Shown here piece after piece: positions 29,368 through 37,646 of a stretch of 64,000 bases of DNA; position 1 is the stretch's first letter; each line of letters opens with the position of its first letter. Below the pieces are notes generated by a model. That model did no database searches. It was not told where the DNA came from and saw only the letters and a program-made list of their open reading frames with translations. The translations under genes were made by a program, and so were the position numbers. Source of the stretch: Variovorax sp. HW608 (GTDB lineage: Bacteria > Pseudomonadota > Gammaproteobacteria > Burkholderiales > Burkholderiaceae_C); NCBI RefSeq assembly GCF_900090195.1, contig NZ_LT607803.1:1240001-1304000 (forward strand), read 5' to 3'.

Positions 29368-30384
29368 TCATCCAGGCCGCCAGTGTGACATCGCCAGTCC
29401 GGCCACCGGCGAGCGGAAACTGGGCAGCGTGGTACCCATCAGGCTGCCCAGGTAGACCGTTTGCAGATCCGGCCCGCCAAAGGTCAGGCTGGCCATCATG
29501 GGTGCCAGCGTGCCCCGGCAGGCGCCCATCAGTTCGGGCGTCACCGTGCCGTCGGCGTAGTGCTGCTCGTAGCTGGCCAGCGCAGCCGGGTTTCCGTCGT
29601 CGAGCAGGGTCAGCAATTCGCCGTCGGGCGTGAGCGCGACCAGGCGCTCCGTGAGCACCAGGGTGATCCACAGGTTGCCGAAGGCGTCGAAGGCGAAGCC
29701 GTCCGGGAAGCCGCCGAGATCGCTCGGGCCGAAGACTTCCCGCGCGCTCACCCGTGCATCGTCGTCCACGCGCAAGCGCGATATCCGCCGTGCATTGGTT
29801 TCGACGACATACAGCCATTCTTCGCTCGCGTCGAAGCGGATCTCGTTGGTACCGACGAAGCCGTCGGCCACGATGCGGATGCCGCGCTCGTCGATCACGC
29901 CGACATAGCCGTCGGCGGTCCTGGCGTTGATCGACTTCGTCCACGGCACTTCGCGCGTGGTCACGGTGAACCAGATCCGGCCGCGCCGGTCGCACAGCAC
30001 GAAGTTGGTCTTGCCCAGCGGCTGGCCGTCGACGCTGTCATAGAGCGTGCGCAACTGGCCATCGCGTGTCATCAGCTCGATCGCGTCGGTGCCGAAGTTG
30101 GCGATGACGATGTTGCCGTCGCGGTCGAAGGCGATGCCGTTGGGCAGGCTGCCGCCCAGCACGGCCGATTCGGCCGTGAGCGACCGGTCCGCGACGCCCC
30201 GCTGCCGGACCAAGGTCTGTGCGCCATCGGCGTCGATGCGCATCACGCCGCGCGCGTCGGCCGTCCAGATCGTGCCGTCGCGCTCGGCCAGGATGCATTC
30301 GGGACGCTGCAGGCCGACACCCAGGTGGCGGATCGCCGATCGGTCGACCCGCCAACCTTTGAGAGGGTTGCTGTCTTTGCTCAT
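29368..30384 (-). CDS. SMP-30/gluconolactonase family protein
   Basis: A 338-residue six-bladed propeller. Metal-site regions are visible: the Glu in LQRPECILAE, the Asn in VGTNEIRFDA and the Asp in FPDGFAFDAFGNLWI. Members are Ca/Zn-dependent lactonases or related hydrolases. The ATG at 30384 gives MSKDSNPLKGWRVDR; longer readings overlap the preceding SDR. In the operon it could open a lactone formed by the dehydrogenases or by a Baeyer-Villiger-like step, but that is an inference from context. No signal peptide is seen, so it should be cytoplasmic. Confidence 0.92.
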   Translation of the reverse strand: MSKDSNPLKGWRVDRSAIRHLGVGLQRPECILAERDGTIWTADARGVMRIDADGAQTLVRQRGVADRSLTAESAVLGGSLPNGIAFDRDGNIVIANFGTDAIELMTRDGQLRTLYDSVDGQPLGKTNFVLCDRRGRIWFTVTTREVPWTKSINARTADGYVGVIDERGIRIVADGFVGTNEIRFDASEEWLYVVETNARRISRLRVDDDARVSAREVFGPSDLGGFPDGFAFDAFGNLWITLVLTERLVALTPDGELLTLLDDGNPAALASYEQHYADGTVTPELMGACRGTLAPMMASLTFGGPDLQTVYLGSLMGTTLPSFRSPVAGLAMSHWRPG

Positions 30385-30404
30385 CTCACTTGTTTCCTTT
30401 GAGT

Positions 30405-31151
30405 TCAGAATCCGAAGCCGCCGCCATCCACGTTCAGGACCTGGCCGGTGATGAAGCCGGCGGCGTCGCTGGCGAGGAAGGCCAGCGCGCCGGTCAGGTC
30501 GTCGGGCAGTTCGGTGCGCGGAATGAACTGGCGCGCGCGCACACCCTCGAAGGCTTCGGCCGGAATGTTCGCGGCACTGCCGGCGTGGCGAGTGAGTCCG
30601 GGCGAGATGGCGTTCACGGTGATGCCCTGCCCGCCCAGTTCCGAGGCCAGCGCGCGCGTGAGGCCGACCACGGCCATCTTGCTGGTGGCATAGGCCGACA
30701 TGCCCGGGGGCGGGCCCCAGACGGTGCTGGACGCCAGGTTGATGATGCGACCCCAGCCGCGCGCGGCCATCTGCGGCGCCAGCGCCTGTGCCAGGAACAG
30801 CGGCGCATCGACGTTGACCGTCATGATCTGGCGCCACAGCGCGGGCGTGATCTCGGCCAGCGCACGCATCGGCATGAAGGCCGCGTTGTTGACCAGCACG
30901 TCGATCCGGCCGGCCTGCGCCGGCGCCGCGGCGGCAAAGCGTTGCACGTCGGCCAGGTCCGCCAGGTCGCAGGCCAGCTCGATGGCCTCTCCGCCTTGCG
31001 CGCAGATCCTGCCCGCGATATCGGCACACGACAGCCGGTCGGTCAACACCAGCCGGTGACCGGCCTCGGCCAAGCGCAATGCAAAGGCCTGGCCCAAGCC
31101 ACCGGCGGCGCCGGTCACCAAGGCCACGCGCGCGGACGTTGAATGGTTCAT
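30405..31151 (-). CDS. SDR family oxidoreductase
   Basis: A 248-residue classical short-chain dehydrogenase. The glycine loop is TGAAGGLGQAF, the NNAG element is VNNAAFMPM, the catalytic Ser is in NLASSTVWG and the YxxxK motif is intact as YATSK. The C-terminus GQVLNVDGGGFGF is standard. Unlike the SDR at 27145, all catalytic residues are present. It sits 20 bp upstream of SMP-30 and 22 bp downstream of the FAD monooxygenase, so it probably oxidises or reduces an alcohol/ketone intermediate. Confidence 0.95.
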   Translation of the reverse strand: MNHSTSARVALVTGAAGGLGQAFALRLAEAGHRLVLTDRLSCADIAGRICAQGGEAIELACDLADLADVQRFAAAAPAQAGRIDVLVNNAAFMPMRALAEITPALWRQIMTVNVDAPLFLAQALAPQMAARGWGRIINLASSTVWGPPPGMSAYATSKMAVVGLTRALASELGGQGITVNAISPGLTRHAGSAANIPAEAFEGVRARQFIPRTELPDDLTGALAFLASDAAGFITGQVLNVDGGGFGF

Positions 31152-31173
31152 GTCGATGATTCCTGGTCGCGGG

Positions 31174-32307
31174 TCAAATGGATGCGGTCAGTGCACGCAT
31201 CGCATGCACCATGACCTCGGTGTGTTCTTCCTTCGAGCCGCCGGACTGCTCGATCTCACCCATTCGCATCGAGCTACCGACCACCAGTCGCGCCCGGTCG
31301 TAACGGCGGCCCGCATAGGCAGTCAGCGCTCCCTCGAGGAAGTGGCAGCGCGCCAGCTCATCCGCCAGCACCACCGCGCCTTCGACCGCGATGCCCGCGC
31401 CGGAGGCCAGGTGCGGCGTGGTCGCATGGACCGCGTCACCGAGCAGGACGACGCGGCCGCGATGCCACGGCGCCGACAACATCAGGCCGGCCAGCGGGCG
31501 ATAGACGATGCGGTGCTGCGGCAGGCTGCCGTCGAGCAGGCCGCTGCGAATCTCGCCGATGGCACCGCCGAACTCGGACAACAACTCGGCCAGCAGGCTG
31601 GGCCATCGATCAACCGGAAGAAACTCGAGGCCGTCGCGCGGGTCGAGCACGAACAGGTAGCTCTCGGTCTCGCTCACCGGATTCAGGCCCGCCTTGGTGG
31701 ACCGGCCCATGTAGATGGTGGAGTTCTGCCGCGTGCGCGGCACCACGGCGCGCCAGGAGCCCTGGCCGGTGAACTTCGGGATCGGGGCACCCGGGAACAC
31801 GGCTTCACGGACCTTCGAATTGACGCCATCGGCGCCGATCACCAGGTCATAGCGGCCGCGCGTGCCGTCGCTGAAGACGACGTCCACGCCGTGCTCGTCC
31901 TGCGCAATCGACTCGAACGTGAGGCCGAGGCGGACGGTCGTGCCGGCCTGGCGCGTGGCGCGGCTCAGGATGTCGGCCAGCACCGGCCGCATGATGCCGC
32001 CGGCCGGCGGCAGATCCTCTGCGCCCACCGCAGGCGCAACGGGCACGGTGGCCGTCACCGTCCCATCGGCGGCGCAGATGTCGATCGCGGACCAGTGGCC
32101 GCCGCGCGCGAGCACCTCGTCCACCACGCCCACCGTGCGCAGCGCACGCAGGGTCGGGCCGCTGACGGTGATGCCCGCGCCGTAGACCGTCCATTCCGGA
32201 TTGAGCTCGACCAGATCGACGGCGACGCCGTGCTTGCGCAGTTGAATGGCGGCGCACATGCCGCCAATGCCGCCGCCGACGATCAGAACCTTGTTGACCA
32301 GTGTCAT
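31174..32307 (-). CDS. FAD-dependent aromatic-type monooxygenase
   Basis: A 377-residue class A flavoprotein monooxygenase (FAD_binding_3). Motifs: Rossmann GxGxxG in LIVGGGIGGMCAAIQLRKHG at the very N-terminus, the DG motif in YDLVIGADGVNSKVRE, and the GD motif in GRVVLLGDAVHATTPHLASG. The ATG at 32307 puts the Rossmann strand at residue 6, as in the family. Such enzymes hydroxylate phenolic or N-heteroaromatic rings using NAD(P)H and oxygen. In this operon it could prepare a vicinal diol for the extradiol-type dioxygenase encoded two genes upstream. The C-terminal extension of larger phenol hydroxylases is absent. Confidence 0.93.
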   Translation of the reverse strand: MTLVNKVLIVGGGIGGMCAAIQLRKHGVAVDLVELNPEWTVYGAGITVSGPTLRALRTVGVVDEVLARGGHWSAIDICAADGTVTATVPVAPAVGAEDLPPAGGIMRPVLADILSRATRQAGTTVRLGLTFESIAQDEHGVDVVFSDGTRGRYDLVIGADGVNSKVREAVFPGAPIPKFTGQGSWRAVVPRTRQNSTIYMGRSTKAGLNPVSETESYLFVLDPRDGLEFLPVDRWPSLLAELLSEFGGAIGEIRSGLLDGSLPQHRIVYRPLAGLMLSAPWHRGRVVLLGDAVHATTPHLASGAGIAVEGAVVLADELARCHFLEGALTAYAGRRYDRARLVVGSSMRMGEIEQSGGSKEEHTEVMVHAMRALTASI

Positions 32308-32320
32308 GACGCAAATTTCC

Positions 32321-33478
32321 TTAGGCGACGTTGCCGCCGAGTTGTTCGGCCAGCCAATCCGCGATCTGATTGCCGGCGTTGTGGGGGTTGTCCAGCGAGC
32401 TGTGTTCGACGCCGCCTTCACGGGCGGTGAAGATCATCAGATCGCGCCGCGGGCTGTTGACCAGTTGCTCGTAGGTCTGGTGCGCGTACTTGAGCGGGAT
32501 CTGCCGGTCGTTCTCGCCATGGGTCACGAGGAAGGGAACCCGGATGCGATCCAGCACGCCGTTCAGATGCATGGCCTCGGCCTTGGCCAGGAAGTCGTCG
32601 ATGTCCCTGGCGCCGAAGACCCATTGCACGTGCTTCCAGTAGTGCGGCACCGGGTTCTCGCCTTCGCGCTTCAGGCGCGCTCGTTGAACCTCGCGCCAGT
32701 CGTGGTTGGCGCCCCAGACGGCGCCGCAGGCGAAGCGCGGCTCGAAGGCGACGGCGCGCGGGCAGTAGTAACCGCCCAGCGAGACGCCCAGGGCGCCGAT
32801 GCGCATGGCATCGACATCGGGCCGCTGGACCAGCCAGTCGACGACCCTGGAGGCCCAGACCTCGGACTCGGGCACGGCCGGCAACTCGTGCAGGCGCAAG
32901 GCCTCGCCGGTGCCGGGCTGGTCCACGAAGAGCGCCGACAGGCCGCGGCGGGCGAGCATCGTGCCCATGACGCTTTTCTGCAGCATCTCCTTGGTGCTGT
33001 CGAGACCGTTCATCACGACGACGATGGGGGCCGGGCCGCTCACGTTTTCGGCGCGCACGTACAGGGCGCTCAGGTGTGCGTCGCCGTACGGGATCTCGAC
33101 GCGCTCGCAGTTCTCGCGCGCCAACTCGCGAGCCTGGGCAAACAGCACCAGCGAGCGCTGGTACATCGCCAGGCGCTGCTCGAAACCATGCGCCTGCATG
33201 CGTTCGGCAATGCCGCAATACAGTGCGGCGCGGCCGAGCTTCTCGCCTGCCGACAGCCTGTGGCCCTTGGCGAGGTCAGCCTCGGCGAGCGCGATCAACT
33301 TGTCGCCGCCGCCCTTCCAGGCCTCGTAGAAGGCCAGCGTGCCGGGGTCGTCGCCCGCGCGCGCCGCTTCGAGGAGGGGCGCGCACATCGCGTCCACCTC
33401 GCCGATGTTGCCGCCATGGGTCAGGGCGATCATCGTGGACAGGCTCCAAACGTAGTTGGAGGGAAAGTACTGGAACAT
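32321..33478 (-). CDS. Alpha/beta hydrolase with N-terminal helical cap (DUF1100/DHPON-hydrolase-like)
   Basis: A 385-residue hydrolase. An N-terminal helical region of about 130 residues (FYEAWKGGGDKLIALAEADL) precedes the alpha/beta core. The core has PIVVVMNGLDSTKEM for the oxyanion area, the nucleophile Ser in ALGVSLGGYY, the acid in VTHGENDRQIPL and the His in GGVEHSSLDN. This layout resembles FrsA/DUF1100 proteins and 2,6-dihydroxypseudooxynicotine hydrolase, a C-C bond hydrolase. After extradiol ring cleavage, a C-C hydrolase is the expected next enzyme, which suits its place two genes after the dioxygenase. The start at 33478 follows the Rieske gene by 14 bp. Confidence 0.9.
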   Translation of the reverse strand: MFQYFPSNYVWSLSTMIALTHGGNIGEVDAMCAPLLEAARAGDDPGTLAFYEAWKGGGDKLIALAEADLAKGHRLSAGEKLGRAALYCGIAERMQAHGFEQRLAMYQRSLVLFAQARELARENCERVEIPYGDAHLSALYVRAENVSGPAPIVVVMNGLDSTKEMLQKSVMGTMLARRGLSALFVDQPGTGEALRLHELPAVPESEVWASRVVDWLVQRPDVDAMRIGALGVSLGGYYCPRAVAFEPRFACGAVWGANHDWREVQRARLKREGENPVPHYWKHVQWVFGARDIDDFLAKAEAMHLNGVLDRIRVPFLVTHGENDRQIPLKYAHQTYEQLVNSPRRDLMIFTAREGGVEHSSLDNPHNAGNQIADWLAEQLGGNVA

Positions 33479-33492
33479 GGTGAGCTCAGCCT

Positions 33493-33849
33493 CTAGATCG
33501 AATCGAAGGGTGTGGGCAGCGCGTCGCCGATCCACACCACGCCAAGGTTGTCGATGCGGGTCGGCACCGGGATCAGCGCCTTCCCCTCGCAGGGGCCGGC
33601 AAAGCAATGGCCGCTGCGGATATCGAAATGCGCCGAATGGGCGTAGCAGACGATGTGCCGTCCGTCGCCCGACAGGAACTGGTCCTGCCGGTACTCGAGC
33701 GGCCGGTGGTCGTGCGGGCAGTCGTTGCGCCAGACGAAGACCTCGTCGCCCTGCCGCACGGCGAACACCTGGTCGTCGTTGCCCTGTCGCAGCAGGCCGC
33801 GCGCGCCGCCATCGGGCAGGTCGGAAATGCGGCACAGCATCTTCGTCAT
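33493..33849 (-). CDS. Rieske [2Fe-2S] ferredoxin-like protein
   Basis: A 118-residue protein consisting of one Rieske domain. The cluster ligands are the C-x-H in NDCPHDHRPLEY and the C-x-x-H in HIVCYAHSAHFD, followed by the usual G-x-C-x-x-GPCEGKAL. The length fits a ferredoxin component of a multicomponent oxygenase or a NirD-like subunit. The ATG at 33849 shares a base with the dioxygenase stop (TGATG), so translation is coupled. No Rieske oxygenase alpha subunit or ferredoxin reductase is in the window, so it may serve the dioxygenase itself or an enzyme encoded elsewhere. Confidence 0.92.
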   Translation of the reverse strand: MTKMLCRISDLPDGGARGLLRQGNDDQVFAVRQGDEVFVWRNDCPHDHRPLEYRQDQFLSGDGRHIVCYAHSAHFDIRSGHCFAGPCEGKALIPVPTRIDNLGVVWIGDALPTPFDSI

Positions 33850-34775
33850 CACTCGCCAGGCGCCCATTTCGGGCGGTGCTCGAACAGGAAGATCTGCGAG
33901 TTGTCGGCGCCCGGCGGCATGGCGCGCGGCGTCCAGCTGTCGTCGTGCAGGTCCATGTCGGCGTCGAACTCCATGGTGCCGCCGAAGGGGCTGTTGAAGT
34001 ACCAGAAGTAGTTGCTGCCCATGACGTGGCGGCCCGGGCCCCAGAAGCTCTTGTAGCCCTTCTGCGCGAAGCGCCAGCCGGCATGCAGCACCTCGTGCGC
34101 CGAACCGAGGTGGAAGGTGAAATGGTTCATGCCGACCATGTGGTCGTTGAAGCTCTGGATCATGAACAAGGTGTGGTGATCCAGCGTGCCGGCCGGGCGC
34201 ATGAAGGGCCCGAGGCCGATGAAGCGGTCGGTCACCCGAAAGCCGAGCCGTTGCTCGTAGAAGGCCTGAGCCTTGGCGACGTCGGGCACGAAGTAGACGA
34301 CGTGCGACAGCGAACGCGGCAGCATCACTTCGTCCTTGTCGGCGGCGCAGACGTTGGGTGCGCGGCCCGGCATCTGGCCCGGCACGTTGATGCCGATGTG
34401 CGGTGCGACGATCGCGCGCCGGCGCGTGACGCGGAACGCAATCGCATAGCCGCCGTCGTCGACGGTATGGATCGTGCCTTCGGCGTCGGTCGCGAGCGCG
34501 CGGTCCTGCCCCAGGTTGTCGGCGATCGCGGCCAGGGTCGCGGCGTCGGCCACGCCGTAGATCGTCTCGCGCAGGTTGGGCGACGGCGCATTGGCCTTGG
34601 GGAGGCCGGGATCGCTGGCGTGGCGCAGCACCACGGCCGTGCCGTCCAGCGCCTCGTAGTTGCCGCCCGCGGCCGAGGCCTCGGTTTCCTTCAGGCCGTA
34701 GTCGAGCAGGTACTGCCTGCCGGCGGCCATGTCTTCGACACCGAAGACGAGTGCGTCGAGTCCGACGATGTTCAT
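33849..34775 (-). CDS. Two-domain VOC extradiol dioxygenase-like protein
   Basis: A 308-residue protein of two vicinal-oxygen-chelate domains, like type I extradiol dioxygenases. The second domain carries the probable iron triad: His in RSLSHVVYFV, His in VGMNHFTFHL and Glu in GGTMEFDADMD, within the family signature region NYFWYFNSPFGGTMEF. The N-terminal domain (about 1-140) lacks such ligands, as is usual. The substrate-side acid/base His cannot be assigned by eye. It should cleave a catechol-like ring next to the diol. The following Rieske gene is translationally coupled to it, and the epimerase gene lies 29 bp upstream. Confidence 0.88.
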   Translation of the reverse strand: MNIVGLDALVFGVEDMAAGRQYLLDYGLKETEASAAGGNYEALDGTAVVLRHASDPGLPKANAPSPNLRETIYGVADAATLAAIADNLGQDRALATDAEGTIHTVDDGGYAIAFRVTRRRAIVAPHIGINVPGQMPGRAPNVCAADKDEVMLPRSLSHVVYFVPDVAKAQAFYEQRLGFRVTDRFIGLGPFMRPAGTLDHHTLFMIQSFNDHMVGMNHFTFHLGSAHEVLHAGWRFAQKGYKSFWGPGRHVMGSNYFWYFNSPFGGTMEFDADMDLHDDSWTPRAMPPGADNSQIFLFEHRPKWAPGE

Positions 34776-34804
34776 GGTTGGTTTCCTTTCAGTGGGTCAG
34801 GCGC

Positions 34805-35761
34805 TCAGTCGGCCATGGCCCGGGTGATGAGTTGCTGGACCGTGCCGTCGTGGGCCAGGCCGAGCGCTTCGGCCTGCGGCGTCGACAGGGGTGGATAGGC
34901 GGCGAACAGGCGTTCGATGAAGGCGTCGGGGGCGTAGCTGACCAGCGCACGCCGGTCGGCGCCGAAGCGCTCGGCGAGCGCGTCCACCACTTGCTGGATC
35001 GTCAGCCGCAGCACGGGCATCTGGTAGCTGCGGCGGGCATTGAAACGCTGCGGGTCGACACAGGCCGCATGCAGCAGGTTGTCCACGCAGGCGCCGACCG
35101 AGATCCACCAGGCCACGCCCCCGGGCGAGACCGGCACCGTGAGCGGCTGGCCGGCAGCGAGCTTCCAGAACAACTGGCTCATGAAGGCCGACATCAGGCC
35201 GGCGCCGTCGCCGGGGCGCGCCACCACGCCGGGCAGGCGCAGCGAACAGCCCTCTACCCAGCCCAGGCGCGAAGCGTCGGCCACCAGGTACTCGCCCATC
35301 AGCTTGTGCGCACCGTAGCTCAGGGCCGGGGCCGGCAGCGTGTGTTCGTCGACCTGCGGCGGCAGCTGCTCGCCATGGACGGCCACCGTGCTGGCGAACA
35401 CGAAACGCGGCGCCGGCCGGCCCGCGACGGCCTGGCCGCGCAGATCTTCGAGCAGCCCGAGCGTGGCGTCGAGATTGATCGCGCGGCCCTGCGCATAGTT
35501 CTTCTCGGCCGCACCGCCGGGAATGCTGGCGAGATGGAACACGGCATCCACCGGCGTCGCATAAAGCCGCGCGCGCACGCCTGCATCGGCGATGCTGCCG
35601 CCCACCTGCCGCACGCGCGCATCGGCATGCGCCGCGTCGAAGGCGATGTCGACCAGCGACAGCCGGGTGACCGGCGTGCCGTTCAGGCCGTCCCGCAGCA
35701 GGCGCTCGACCAGCGCCCGGCCGACGAAGCCCTGGGATCCGGTGACGACGACATGGCTCAC
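34805..35761 (-). CDS. NAD-dependent epimerase/dehydratase family protein (DenD-like)
   Basis: A 318-residue extended SDR. The cofactor loop is VVVTGSQGFVGRALVERLL, NAD contacts appear in VDAVFHLASIPGG, the catalytic Ser/Thr in FASTVAVHG and YxxxK as YGAHK. It most resembles D-erythronate dehydrogenase and related UDP-sugar epimerase-like oxidoreductases. The GTG at 35761 overlaps the preceding stop (GTGA), implying translational coupling with the phytoene-dehydrogenase-like gene. A sugar-nucleotide role is unlikely in this catabolic context; oxidation of a hydroxy acid or alcohol is more probable. Confidence 0.92.
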   Translation of the reverse strand: MSHVVVTGSQGFVGRALVERLLRDGLNGTPVTRLSLVDIAFDAAHADARVRQVGGSIADAGVRARLYATPVDAVFHLASIPGGAAEKNYAQGRAINLDATLGLLEDLRGQAVAGRPAPRFVFASTVAVHGEQLPPQVDEHTLPAPALSYGAHKLMGEYLVADASRLGWVEGCSLRLPGVVARPGDGAGLMSAFMSQLFWKLAAGQPLTVPVSPGGVAWWISVGACVDNLLHAACVDPQRFNARRSYQMPVLRLTIQQVVDALAERFGADRRALVSYAPDAFIERLFAAYPPLSTPQAEALGLAHDGTVQQLITRAMAD

Positions 35762-37632
35762 TTCCGGTCCCCCTTGCGGAACGGCAGCGTCGCCAGGAAA
35801 GCCGCCTGCTTCAGCCCCAGCATCTTCAGACCGGCGCGCGCCGAAGCCGCATCCAGGCGCGCCTCCATCGGCAGGGTGCCGAAGCTCTTGCCCTTGACGA
35901 CCAGCTCGTTGCCGACGCGCGTGAGCGACTCGACGTTCATCAGCTCTTCATCGGCCGCGCCGCGCAAGACCATGCCACCGCTGGCCCGGGCCGCGGACAC
36001 CGTGGCCGGCACGCCCAGGTCCTGCCGCGCGCCACCGCTCACGGCTGCGAAATCCATGCCGAGCTGCTCGAACATCCTGATCGCGGTCGCGCGACCGGCG
36101 CCGTAGACGCCGCCGCCCGGGTGCTGGAACGGGCCCGCGAGATACAGGCGCTCGACCCCGGGCACGGTGAACTGGCCCAGATCGGGTGTCGGCCGGTGCC
36201 CGGCGCTTTGATAGAAGTACGGCGCCACGCCGTGCACGTCGCCGCGCATCATGCTGTTGGGGCTGGACCGCTCCAGGTCCACCGGGCTGACGATGCTGCG
36301 GGCGATGATGTTGTCATCAGTGAGGTTGGAAACGAACTTGCGGTAGTGCGCCAGCGAGAGGTCGCCGATCTCTTCCTTGAACTCGTCCCAGTGCCTGCCG
36401 GCCCAGCGCTCGTCCTTGACGCTGTAGGGCGCGAAGGTGATGCCGTGGAACATGCCGGCGCCCGCCGGCACGCGGGTCTTGTCGCCGATGCTCTCGTCGC
36501 CGCCCGCGCACAGGCGCCGTTCGGTGATCAGGCCGCGCTTGAGGCCGTCGAAGTCGGCCAGCATCTCGTCCAGGCGGTCGGTCGCCATGAACTCGAGCAT
36601 CGTCGCGTAGCCGACCTCCTCGCCGGCGTGGTACCTGACGTTCTCCTTCAGGTCGTAGTGGCTGACCATGATGGAAAACGGCGCCAGCGTGGCGCGTTCG
36701 GCGCGCGCCAACACCGGCTCGGGCACGCCCTCGACGAACTTGCGGATGACATGCGGGTGGAGCGCGCCGATGACCGCGTCGCGCGCCATGATCTGCTCGC
36801 CATCGGCAAGCTGGACGCCCGTGGCGCGGCCACCGCGGGTGAGAATCCTGGCGACCTCGGCATTGCAGCGCACCTCGCCGCCATGGCTCTCGATGCAGCG
36901 CACCAGCGATTCCGTGAGCTTGCCGCTGCCGCCGATGGGCTGCGACACGCCATAGGTGTGGATGATGCCGGGCATCAGCAGCACGCCCATGCCGGTGCCG
37001 AGCTCGCTCGGCGCCTGCAGGTTCTCGCTCACCAGGCGCAGCAGGTGGATCTTGATCCTGTCGCTCTCGTAGAGCTGGTTGACCAGGTCCAGGCAGTCGC
37101 GGTTCATGTAGTCCAGCATCAACCGGCCTTCGTCGCTGCGATCGAGCATCGCGACGAGCTCGCCCAGCGGCGGCGGCGGCGCATACAGGCCCGGCATGAA
37201 CATCTGCAGGACCTGCTGGCTCGTCTTGACGAAGCCGCGATAGGTCTCGGCGTCCTTGGCCGAGACCTTGGCGAAACACTCGCAGGTCTTGTCGATGTCC
37301 TTGTAGGTGAAGAGCGCCGACTGATCCGGGAAGATCGTCGCGTGCGGCACCGGCGAGTAGTGGTACTTCAGCCCGTGCTGACCGATCAGGCCGAGCTCGT
37401 CCTGGCGCAGCATCGGGTTGCCCTGGATCATGATGTGCACGCTGCTGTGCTCGTCGTGCCAGTAGCCGGGCGTGTTGAGCTGGCGCGTCGACACGCCGCC
37501 GCCCGGGTAGGACTTGCGCTCCAGCACCAGCACCTTCTTGCCGGCCTTGGCCAGGTAAGCGGCGGCGACCAGGCCGTTGTGGCCGGCACCCATTGCGACG
37601 ATGTCGTAGCTGTTGCCATTCATTGCAGACAT
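35758..37632 (-). CDS. Phytoene-dehydrogenase-like FAD oxidoreductase
   Basis: A 624-residue flavoprotein of the phytoene desaturase/amine oxidase superfamily. The dinucleotide-binding start is YDIVAMGAGHNGLVAAAYLA, followed by VLVLERKSYPGGGVSTR, and the C-terminal FAD-binding motif is VERLYLAGPFQHPGGGVYGAGRATAIRMF near residue 500, given here in two parts: YLAGPFQHPGGGVY and GAGRATAIRMF. A further 100 residues with mixed character follow. Such enzymes desaturate or oxidise hydrophobic C-C or alcohol groups. In an operon with envelope lipid-transport-like genes this supports a hydrophobic substrate, by inference. ATG at 37632; a second ATG three codons later is also possible. Confidence 0.9.
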   Translation of the reverse strand: MSAMNGNSYDIVAMGAGHNGLVAAAYLAKAGKKVLVLERKSYPGGGVSTRQLNTPGYWHDEHSSVHIMIQGNPMLRQDELGLIGQHGLKYHYSPVPHATIFPDQSALFTYKDIDKTCECFAKVSAKDAETYRGFVKTSQQVLQMFMPGLYAPPPPLGELVAMLDRSDEGRLMLDYMNRDCLDLVNQLYESDRIKIHLLRLVSENLQAPSELGTGMGVLLMPGIIHTYGVSQPIGGSGKLTESLVRCIESHGGEVRCNAEVARILTRGGRATGVQLADGEQIMARDAVIGALHPHVIRKFVEGVPEPVLARAERATLAPFSIMVSHYDLKENVRYHAGEEVGYATMLEFMATDRLDEMLADFDGLKRGLITERRLCAGGDESIGDKTRVPAGAGMFHGITFAPYSVKDERWAGRHWDEFKEEIGDLSLAHYRKFVSNLTDDNIIARSIVSPVDLERSSPNSMMRGDVHGVAPYFYQSAGHRPTPDLGQFTVPGVERLYLAGPFQHPGGGVYGAGRATAIRMFEQLGMDFAAVSGGARQDLGVPATVSAARASGGMVLRGAADEELMNVESLTRVGNELVVKGKSFGTLPMEARLDAASARAGLKMLGLKQAAFLATLPFRKGDRK

Positions 37633-37646
37633 GCGCTCCCCTCCGC

